Below are positions 6,088 through 12,389 of a stretch of 18,151 nucleotides of DNA, piece after piece. The stretch is from assembly GCA_034437895.1 (NCBI GenBank), contig DAOTTO010000199.1, positions 1-18,151 of the forward strand, given 5' to 3'. Source of the stretch: JANRLJ01 sp034437895. GTDB lineage: Bacteria; Chloroflexota; Anaerolineae; Aggregatilineales; Phototrophicaceae. The position numbers and the translations under genes are program-made. The number at the start of each line of letters is the position of its first letter. Within the stretch, counting starts at the first letter, position 1. Under the pieces are notes generated by a model that was not told the DNA's origin, made no database searches, and saw only the letters and a program-made list of their open reading frames with translations.

Positions 6088-7905
6088 TTATTCCTCCAAT
6101 GAGTCGATAAATTCCTGAGCGCGGATTGTAATCCATTCGGGTACATTTTCGCTTATCAAAATGGCCTCCCACTGGGCGCGAGCTTCCTCTGGTTGTGCTT
6201 GTACGCGATATAACTCACCTTGAACAAGCTGAAACTCCGGCAGATTATTGTATTGCGCTGACACTTGATTTAATGTGCGTTCTGCCAAGCGTGGACGATT
6301 CTGTAAAATTTCTTGTCGTGCGATTAACAAGCCCACAATTGGGGCGGCTTGTCCCGTATTGGCGATTTCGTCTTCGGTAATCGCCGTTTGGATGATTTCC
6401 TGAACGTCAATAGTTTCTGTTTCGACAATCTCGTAGAGATATTCACCCGCGATGGAACGCACTGTGAAGAGGTCGCCATCGTTATTTGCTGCTGCATTAT
6501 AAGCCAGCGCGGAGAACATTACTGCGGCATTAGTGTGATTTTCGTTTTGAGCAATGTTGGCTGCTGTGAGTAGGTATTTTATTTTGTCTTCGCTTAATGC
6601 CAAACCGTCACGAAGCGTGTTTTCTGCAAGCTCTGAATCGTTTGCCTGCCATGCTGCTTGCGCTAAAGCGAGATATGCAAGGGAGGCATCTGGATTTTCC
6701 GCAAGGAAAGCCTGTGCGTCATTTAAACTCATATTGGGCGGTACGTCATATAAAGTGCCATCAGATAAAAAGCCGGGTCTTTGCGATTGTGTTTCTATGA
6801 AAAAGCCTGTGTCGGCTAACTGCGTGATATTATCTCCAGCGCTTAAGCCGATCATACTGCTCAAACTGCATATCGCTAAAAATGCGATGAGTCCACCAAA
6901 TTTCCAGTAACGGGCGGTCTTTGGATTAATTGAGCTGACTTTGGTTGCTGTTGAACCGCGTCGTGCCGCCGGTATACCTTGATACGGTGTAATAACTGAA
7001 CCTTGTATTTCGTCGCGCAGCCGAGCGAGTGAGATTGAGGCGATATTGGCACGATCAGGATTAAGGGTCGTCAACTTACTGGTATAAACTGCTTCTCGGA
7101 AGGCGCGTGCGAGATCATCAGCGCTTGCGTAACGTTCTTGGGGGTCTTTGGCAAGTGCCTTCACCAACACATCTTCAACACTAGCCGGAATTTCCGCGTT
7201 GACAAGACGTGGCAGCGGTAGGGGGGTATAAATGTGATCGTGGATGATGGTATAGGGGGTATCGGCTGTAAAAGGCACATGACCCACAATGAGTTCATAG
7301 AGGACGATACCGAGCGAATAAATATCGGCGCGGGAATCAAGGTTTTTTACACCGCGTGCTTGTTCGGGTGAGATGTAATGCGGTGTTCCCAACACCATAT
7401 CGGTGCTAATGGTCGATTCGCCCTGAGAGGTGATTCTCGCTAACCCGAAATCAGCGACGTAAGGCGTGTTGTCTTTATCAATGACGATATTCGAGGGTTT
7501 AATGTCACGGTGCAAAACACCTTTTTGATGGGCATACGTCAGGGCGCTGCTCACCGCCGTCACAATGTCAATGATTTGTTCAAGGGTTAACGCCCCTCGG
7601 CTCATCCAGCTCTTGAGTGTTTCGCCTTCGATCAGCTTCATCACGAGATAAGGCTGACCCTCAAATTGTTGATAGTCGTAAACCGGGACGATGTGCGGAT
7701 GGTCTAGCCCGGCGACGATTTGGGCTTCACGTTGAAACCGAGTCTGGAAGGAAGCATCATCCATCATGGCTTGGTGCATGACCTTAATCGCCACATAGCG
7801 ATCAAGGTCTGGATGGTGCGCTTTGTAAACAGTTGCCATACCACCTGCACCCAGTTGGCTCAGGACAGTATAGGGGCCAATTTTCTCACCTTCGCGCCAA
7901 GCCAT
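6088..7905 (-). CDS. Transmembrane Ser/Thr protein kinase with TPR-like extracytoplasmic domain
   Basis: Predicted single-pass Hanks-type kinase of 605 residues. The cytoplasmic kinase domain covers about 11-275. It has a glycine loop LGAGGMATVYKA (18-29), ATP-anchoring K41 in VAIK, E60 in FQREA, the catalytic loop HRDIKPSN (132-139), DFG (152-154), Ser/Thr-rich activation loop and GTPHYISPEQ (173-182). All key residues are present, so it should be active. A basic juxtamembrane stretch (about 280-334) leads to one membrane helix (335-356). The outer part, about 395-600, is helical with Ala/Leu-rich TPR-like units and no PASTA repeats. It sits between pgk and tpiA, a rare place for a kinase, with GGAG about 7 bp before its ATG and an inverted repeat just upstream. 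Confidence 0.93.
   Translation of the reverse strand: MAWREGEKIGPYTVLSQLGAGGMATVYKAHHPDLDRYVAIKVMHQAMMDDASFQTRFQREAQIVAGLDHPHIVPVYDYQQFEGQPYLVMKLIEGETLKSWMSRGALTLEQIIDIVTAVSSALTYAHQKGVLHRDIKPSNIVIDKDNTPYVADFGLARITSQGESTISTDMVLGTPHYISPEQARGVKNLDSRADIYSLGIVLYELIVGHVPFTADTPYTIIHDHIYTPLPLPRLVNAEIPASVEDVLVKALAKDPQERYASADDLARAFREAVYTSKLTTLNPDRANIASISLARLRDEIQGSVITPYQGIPAARRGSTATKVSSINPKTARYWKFGGLIAFLAICSLSSMIGLSAGDNITQLADTGFFIETQSQRPGFLSDGTLYDVPPNMSLNDAQAFLAENPDASLAYLALAQAAWQANDSELAENTLRDGLALSEDKIKYLLTAANIAQNENHTNAAVMFSALAYNAAANNDGDLFTVRSIAGEYLYEIVETETIDVQEIIQTAITEDEIANTGQAAPIVGLLIARQEILQNRPRLAERTLNQVSAQYNNLPEFQLVQGELYRVQAQPEEARAQWEAILISENVPEWITIRAQEFIDSLEE
6093..6097 (-). promoter_or_regulatory. 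Ribosome binding site of tpiA
   Basis: Perfect GGAGG on the minus strand, 11 bases before the ATG, formed by the last two codons of the upstream kinase gene (GAG GAA). It is the best Shine-Dalgarno match I see in the cluster. Confidence 0.75.
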
Positions 7906-7919
7906 GAAGCTGCTCCGTC

Positions 7920-7958
7920 GTTGGTTACCGTTTGCTCAAAATATCATTGTAAACCAAC
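7920..7958 (-). repeat. Imperfect inverted repeat in the leader of the kinase gene
   Basis: GTTGGTTAC at 7920-7928 and GTAAACCAAC at 7949-7958 are complementary apart from one extra base, with a 20-base loop. It lies in the 108-bp spacer between pgk and the kinase gene and ends 15 bases before the kinase ATG, directly next to the GGAG ribosome site. The minus strand inside it also contains TACAAT, but I found no good -35 partner. It could be an RNA hairpin that tunes translation or stabilises the transcript, or an operator. The role is unknown. Confidence 0.45.
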
Positions 7959-8013
7959 AAGTGTTACGCAATCCACGAGAAATTGTTGCGGAACTGTAAA
8001 TTCCCCATTGAGA

Positions 8014-9204
8014 TTAGGCGCGATCTTTCAAAATATCCACGCCGGGAAGGGTTTTACCCTCTAACATTTCCAAACTCGCGCCGCCGCCCGTCGAGATATG
8101 GGTGATTTTGTCGGCAAGACCGGATTCTTCCACTGCTGCCGCGGAGTCACCGCCGCCGATGATGGTGACTGCGCCTTTGGCTGTTTCATCGGCCAAAAGC
8201 TGTGCGATTGAAAATGTTCCGGTGGCGAAGTTCGACATTTCAAACACACCCATTGGGCCATTCCAGACGACGGTTTTCGCGCCGTTGAGTTTTTGACCAA
8301 AAAGCTGGATCGACTCCGAACCGATGTCATAAATTGACCAGCCATCGGGTACACCATCGCTAATGTGAATCGTCTTTTTCTGTGCATCATTGCTAAAGCT
8401 GTCGCCGATGACGGCATCAATTGGCAGAATAAGTTTGCCGTCGCTTTTTTCGAGCAGCGATTTTGCCGTTTCGATAGCGTCTGCTTCGACCAATGAATTT
8501 CCCATTGCTACGCCTTGCGCTTTGAAGAAGGTATTCGCCATGCCGCCGCCGATCAACAGCGCATCGACTTTACCGAGAAGCGCTTCAATTACGGCGATCT
8601 TATCGGACACCTTTGCGCCGCCCAGGATCGCTATAAACGGCCTTTGTGGGCTTTCTAACGTGGTTGCTAGATAGTCGATCTCTTTTTCCATCAAAAGCCC
8701 GGCAACGGCTGGTAAAAGCTCGGCTACGCCATAAGTCGAGGAATGGGCGCGATGAGCAGAACCAAAAGCATCATTGACGTAAACATCGCCATGTTTTGCC
8801 AGTTGCTTGGCTAGGTCAGTATCGTTTTTCTCTTCGCCTTTGTAAAAGCGGGTATTTTCTAGCAGGAGGACTCCGCCTTGGGGCAAATCAGCCACGGCTT
8901 TGTCGGCTTTTTCGCCCACGCAGTCATCGACGAAATGGACTTCTGTTCCCAGTAAGTCGGCTAAGGCTGGCGCGATGGGCGCGAGGGAAAATTCCGGTGC
9001 GGAGCCGCCTTTGGGTCTGCCCAAGTGCGACATCAAAATGATTGCTTTGGGGTTTTGATCGAGAATGTATTTTAGTGTTGGAATGGCAGCGCGAATGCGG
9101 GTGTCGTCGCCAACAACGCCATTTTCAATCGGTACATTGAAATCCACGCGGACGAGGACACGCTTGCCACTTAAATCAATATCACGGACAGTCATTTTTT
9201 TCAC
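8014..9204 (-). CDS. pgk: Phosphoglycerate kinase
   Basis: Cytoplasmic two-domain enzyme that transfers phosphate between 1,3-bisphosphoglycerate and ADP. At 396 residues the length is standard. Signature blocks in order are VLVRVDFNVP (16-25), ILMSHLGRPKG, LLLENTRFYKGEEKND, YVNDAFGSAHRAHSST, ILGGAKVSDKI, the nucleotide-site block VVWNGPMGVFE, IIGGGDSAAAV and HISTGGGASLEMLEGK. It starts at a GTG with AAAAGG 7 bp upstream. The in-frame ATG three codons later (9195) has no ribosome site. It follows gap after a 104-bp spacer that contains a GC-rich hairpin, so the level of pgk may be set separately from gap. Confidence 0.98.
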   Translation of the reverse strand: MKKMTVRDIDLSGKRVLVRVDFNVPIENGVVGDDTRIRAAIPTLKYILDQNPKAIILMSHLGRPKGGSAPEFSLAPIAPALADLLGTEVHFVDDCVGEKADKAVADLPQGGVLLLENTRFYKGEEKNDTDLAKQLAKHGDVYVNDAFGSAHRAHSSTYGVAELLPAVAGLLMEKEIDYLATTLESPQRPFIAILGGAKVSDKIAVIEALLGKVDALLIGGGMANTFFKAQGVAMGNSLVEADAIETAKSLLEKSDGKLILPIDAVIGDSFSNDAQKKTIHISDGVPDGWSIYDIGSESIQLFGQKLNGAKTVVWNGPMGVFEMSNFATGTFSIAQLLADETAKGAVTIIGGGDSAAAVEESGLADKITHISTGGGASLEMLEGKTLPGVDILKDRA

Positions 9205-9211
9205 GAGTTAA

Positions 9212-9217
9212 CCTTTT
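9212..9217 (-). promoter_or_regulatory. Ribosome binding site of pgk
   Basis: AAAAGG on the minus strand is 7 bases before the GTG at 9204. It decides in favour of the GTG start over the ATG at 9195, which is preceded only by A residues. Confidence 0.6.
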
Positions 9218-9275
9218 GCGATTAGTGGTTAGCATTGAGCAGAATTTAGAGGTTTGGTGTTTTGGTGTAATGTAG

Positions 9276-9295
9276 GGGCGCGTCCACATGCGCCC
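9276..9295. repeat. GC-rich stem-loop between gap and pgk
   Basis: GGGCGCGT (9276-9283) pairs with ATGCGCCC (9288-9295), an 8-bp stem with one G-T wobble and a CCAC loop. A run of five T follows on the plus strand (9296-9300), so it has the form of an intrinsic terminator only for transcription from left to right, against the genes on both sides. For the gap-pgk transcript it is a hairpin without a U tract, so it may act as an intercistronic stabiliser or processing site. It may also stop antisense transcripts before they enter gap. The flanking TGTAGGGGCG style recalls small palindromic repeats dispersed in bacterial genomes. Confidence 0.6.
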
Positions 9296-9308
9296 TTTTT
9301 AGTTAGTG

Positions 9309-10316
9309 TTAGAGCTTATCGCCCATGAACTTGGTCAGATCGGCGACGCGGACGGAATATCCCCATTCGTTATCGTACCAAGCAATCACCTTCACGAGAT
9401 TTCCGGCGGCATCGGTAGAAAGCGCATCAATGATGCTGGAACGCGGGTCACCTTTGTAATCCATCGAAACAAGCGGCTCGTGGCTTACGCCGAGAATGCC
9501 CTTCATACGTCCGTTGGCGGCTTCCTCAAAAGCGGCAATCAATTCTTCTTTGGTGGTTTCTTTTTCGACGGTTGCTACAAAATCGACCAAGGAGACGGTT
9601 GGCGTAGGGACGCGCACCGCCAGCCCATCGAACTTGCCTTTGAGTTCCGGCACAACCAACGAAACGGCTTTTGCCGCCCCCGTGGTGGTCGGGATGATGT
9701 TCAAGGCGGCGGCACGAGCGCGGCGCAGGTCTTTGTGAGGCAGGTCAAGAATTTGCTGGTCATTGGTATAGCTGTGGATGGTCGTCATGAAGGCTTTGAT
9801 GATGGTGAATTTATCATTGACGACTTTGGCGGCAGGAGCGAGACAGTTCGTGGTGCAGGAGGCATTAGAGACGACATGATGATTTGTGGGATCGTACTTT
9901 TCTTCATTCACACCGAGACAGATTGTGATGTCCTCATTCTTGGCGGGAGCGCTGATAATGACTTTTTTCGCGCCGCCGGTGATATGCTTGGCTGCTGCGT
10001 CGCGGTCAGTAAAAATGCCCGTGCTTTCTATCACAATATCCACGCCCAAATCACCCCACGGAATGGCGGCTGGGTCGCGCTGGGCAATGGCTTTAATTTC
10101 GTCGCCATCCACTACCAAAGAATCGCTTTTGACTTCGATATGACCGGGAAAGCGCCCATAATTAGAGTCGTACTTGAGCAGGTGCGCCATCGTTTGTAGG
10201 TCGCCCAAATCATTAAATGCTACGATGTCAATTTGGTCGCCATAATACTCGCGCATCGCTTTGAGTACCTGCCGTCCAATCCGCCCGAAACCGTTAATAC
10301 CGACGCGAATTGCCAT
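9309..10316 (-). CDS. gap: Glyceraldehyde-3-phosphate dehydrogenase, type I
   Basis: Cytoplasmic NAD-linked enzyme making 1,3-bisphosphoglycerate from glyceraldehyde 3-phosphate and phosphate. The length of 335 residues is standard. The Rossmann motif INGFGRIGRQV lies at 7-17, followed by FNDLGD, where Asp36 suggests NAD preference. The catalytic block SNASCTTNCLAP (150-161) carries Cys154, the partner His181 is in TTIHSYTNDQ, and WYDNEWGYSVRVADL lies near the C-terminus. A GAGAGGG ribosome site (10326-10332) is 9 bp before the ATG. Only 25 bp separate it from yvcK. A 297-codon open frame on the opposite strand is a shadow of this gene. Confidence 0.98.
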   Translation of the reverse strand: MAIRVGINGFGRIGRQVLKAMREYYGDQIDIVAFNDLGDLQTMAHLLKYDSNYGRFPGHIEVKSDSLVVDGDEIKAIAQRDPAAIPWGDLGVDIVIESTGIFTDRDAAAKHITGGAKKVIISAPAKNEDITICLGVNEEKYDPTNHHVVSNASCTTNCLAPAAKVVNDKFTIIKAFMTTIHSYTNDQQILDLPHKDLRRARAAALNIIPTTTGAAKAVSLVVPELKGKFDGLAVRVPTPTVSLVDFVATVEKETTKEELIAAFEEAANGRMKGILGVSHEPLVSMDYKGDPRSSIIDALSTDAAGNLVKVIAWYDNEWGYSVRVADLTKFMGDKL

Positions 10317-10325
10317 TTTCTGTGT

Positions 10326-10332
10326 CCCTCTC
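10326..10332 (-). promoter_or_regulatory. Ribosome binding site of gap
   Basis: GAGAGGG on the minus strand, 9 bases upstream of the gap ATG. A TATATA element just above it is not paired with a recognisable -35, so I do not call a promoter here. Confidence 0.6.
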
Positions 10333-10341
10333 TATATAATT

Positions 10342-11637
10342 TTAGATCGTAAGTTGCAGCGGGATTGCTCCCGATTTTTCTGCATCATAAATCCCTAAGA
10401 TGGCTTTTGCCAGCTTACGGGGATCATGTCGCCAAGGTTGTTGTTCGTCTGTCAGATCAGTATACCGCACTTCGTAGCGTTGCATGATTTCGTGATTTTT
10501 TGGCGCAAGGTCAACATAATGGGTGTTTGCGCCTGCATTTAAGCTCGGTGCTGCGTTGTTAGCAATCACGGCTTGGAAAACGCCACGCCCAATATGATGT
10601 TCTAAAGCAAGGACATGATCGGCAACCGTATAACCCTCGGTTTCGCCGCGCTGGGTGGCGATGTTGCAAATATAGATTTTTAAGGCCGTCGTTGTTTGCA
10701 GCGCATCCGCAATCCCTTTGACGAGCAAATTAGGTAAAATACTGGTATAGAGGCTGCCGGGTCCGATAATGACGAGGTTAGCCTCTAAAATGGCGCGAAC
10801 ACTTTCCTCATAAGCGACCACATCTTTGGGCATCAGGCCAATTTCCTCGATTTGCCCACCGACCTCGGTGATGCGCGATTCGCCATAGATTTTAATGGGA
10901 CGCTGCCGATTATTCTGACGAATAGAAGCGACGAGATTCACATCGTCTAAGGTTGAAGGTAAAACGCGCCCTTGAATATTCAGCACACGCTCCACTTCGG
11001 GCAGCGCCGTTTCCAGTCCGCCGCTGATACCTGCTAAGGCCGCGATAAACAAATTGCCAAAGGCATGACCACCTAAATCGCCCCCGTTAAAACGATATTG
11101 AAAAAGTTGTGTCATCAGGCTTTCATCATCCGCCAGCGCCGCGATGTTATTTCGTAAATCACCGGGCGGCTGTACGCCCATATCGCGGCGCAACCGCCCC
11201 GAACTGCCGCCATCATCCGCGACGGTGACAACGGCGGTGATATTGCTGGTATGATGTTTTAGTCCACGTAAAACCGACGGCAGCCCGGTTCCGCCACCAA
11301 TAGCGACAACTTTCATGCCTTTTTGTCGCTTGCTATGTTCATAGACGACATCTATAACGCGCTTAGTTTGATGGCGGCGGTAGGGCGCGAGTAAATTTTG
11401 AGAGAGCCGGAGTAAGGCAAACGTCGTCAGACCCGCGCCAAGGAGAAACCCTATAAGGATAACGAACCAGCTAATCCGGTTGAGGTTACTTAGGATAAAG
11501 GCTGTTTGCCCCATCTTGAGGATAGCATCTGCCAGCGCAAGGGATGTGATGCTAATGCCTAGCAGCGCCAGCAACACCCAGCGTTTTACGCCGATGCCGG
11601 GTGTGAGCCATTTGATTAACATGCTCAAATTGAACAT
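10342..11637 (-). CDS. yvcK: Gluconeogenesis factor YvcK (CofD/UPF0052 family), membrane-anchored
   Basis: YvcK-family protein. In Bacillus, YvcK binds UDP-sugars, is needed for growth on gluconeogenic carbon sources and for normal cell shape, and is phosphorylated by the kinase PrkC. From the chosen ATG the protein has 431 residues. The first about 105 hold two membrane helices (19-37 and 55-75) and a basic stretch, followed by the soluble domain: VVAIGGGTGLPSVLRGL (110-126), VTVADDGGSSGRLRRD (137-152), PPGDLRNNIAAL and VIIGPGSLYTSILPNLL. Bacillus YvcK has no such membrane part. An ATG at 11673 would add 12 residues but has no ribosome site. The ATG at 11637 forms TAATG with the stop of the preceding gene, a classic coupling arrangement. 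gap follows after 25 bp. Confidence 0.93.
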   Translation of the reverse strand: MFNLSMLIKWLTPGIGVKRWVLLALLGISITSLALADAILKMGQTAFILSNLNRISWFVILIGFLLGAGLTTFALLRLSQNLLAPYRRHQTKRVIDVVYEHSKRQKGMKVVAIGGGTGLPSVLRGLKHHTSNITAVVTVADDGGSSGRLRRDMGVQPPGDLRNNIAALADDESLMTQLFQYRFNGGDLGGHAFGNLFIAALAGISGGLETALPEVERVLNIQGRVLPSTLDDVNLVASIRQNNRQRPIKIYGESRITEVGGQIEEIGLMPKDVVAYEESVRAILEANLVIIGPGSLYTSILPNLLVKGIADALQTTTALKIYICNIATQRGETEGYTVADHVLALEHHIGRGVFQAVIANNAAPSLNAGANTHYVDLAPKNHEIMQRYEVRYTDLTDEQQPWRHDPRKLAKAILGIYDAEKSGAIPLQLTI

Positions 11638-12383
11638 TAGGCCGCCATTTTTCCCCACCGCCAAGTTGCCCATAAGATAACCAGTGCGCCGACAACCGTC
11701 AACCCACCGATGGTTAAAGATGCGTCGAACCAGAATTGTTCAGGGAAGAGCCGAATCAAAGTATCGGAGTAAAGAAAGCGCCACGTCCCACTCTCGAAAA
11801 ACAAGCTGTGGAATGTCGTGAAGAAAAAGTCCCATGCGCCAACAGCGGCGACAGTAATCGCCAGAATCAGGCTTAATGTCAGAATCGCGCCGTTGAATAA
11901 TCCGTTTCGCAAAGCATAGCGGGTTGCTGGATTGCGCCAGAGGAAAAAACTAGCCGCAATTGCCCCCAATCCAGCGATGAGTAAAAATGAAAATGCGGCG
12001 CGGGTGACGATCTGCACATCTTCCATGTGTTGCAATTCGCGCTCGTTATAAAGGGGCGTACCGTCGGGGAAGGTTAAATCCCCTAAATATGCAATATCAG
12101 CATTATTGATGAGGTAATTTAGGGCATAGGGCGCGAGGTCGAGGCGGTCTTCACGGGTGAATCCGTATTCATCTTCAGGAAAGCCGGGACGACCATATTC
12201 AATCGTCAAAAAAAGAGGGGTCATCACTAACCGCGCACTCAACAAAACCAATAGAATCGGCACTGAAATAGTCAAGTAAGTACGGAGCATGAATAATATC
12301 GGGCGCGATATAGATTTTGGATTGACTATCTGTTCGACTAATGGCAGCGACTCGGCACGATTCTCGATATTTTCGACGTTCAA
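11637..12383 (-). CDS. lit: DUF1461/TIGR01906 integral membrane protein, Lit-like lipoprotein intramolecular transacylase
   Basis: Predicted four-helix membrane protein (helices about 29-55, 130-150, 160-182, 222-242) of 248 residues. It has the hallmarks of the DUF1461 family, whose characterised Firmicutes member Lit moves an acyl chain within a lipoprotein N-terminus to give the lyso form. Matching features are the outer loop GFTREDRLDLAPYALNYL, ERELQHMEDV with His119, and FFTTFHSLFF with His192, followed by LIRLFPEQFWFD. Two such His residues are essential in Lit. The start is a TTG with GAGG 9 bp upstream. The stop overlaps the yvcK ATG as TAATG. The family call is firm. The transacylase activity is inferred, because many family members outside Firmicutes are untested. 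Confidence 0.82.
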   Translation of the reverse strand: MNVENIENRAESLPLVEQIVNPKSISRPILFMLRTYLTISVPILLVLLSARLVMTPLFLTIEYGRPGFPEDEYGFTREDRLDLAPYALNYLINNADIAYLGDLTFPDGTPLYNERELQHMEDVQIVTRAAFSFLLIAGLGAIAASFFLWRNPATRYALRNGLFNGAILTLSLILAITVAAVGAWDFFFTTFHSLFFESGTWRFLYSDTLIRLFPEQFWFDASLTIGGLTVVGALVILWATWRWGKMAA

Positions 12384-12389
12384 TGATTT

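Noticed and set aside
9306..10199. 297-codon open frame on the plus strand opposite gap
   Set aside because: It lies entirely antisense to a clear GAPDH gene, its translation matches no family I know, and long shadow frames are common opposite well-used GC-biased codons.
10360..10373. CGGGA-TTGC-TCCCG hairpin followed by T run, plus strand
   Set aside because: It lies inside the yvcK coding end, oriented against that gene, with no plus-strand gene before it. A 5-bp stem is too weak to call a terminator.
11638..11673. yvcK start at ATG 11673
   Set aside because: No ribosome site precedes it, and it would overlap the Lit-like gene by 37 bp. The TAATG junction at 11637 is the simpler arrangement.
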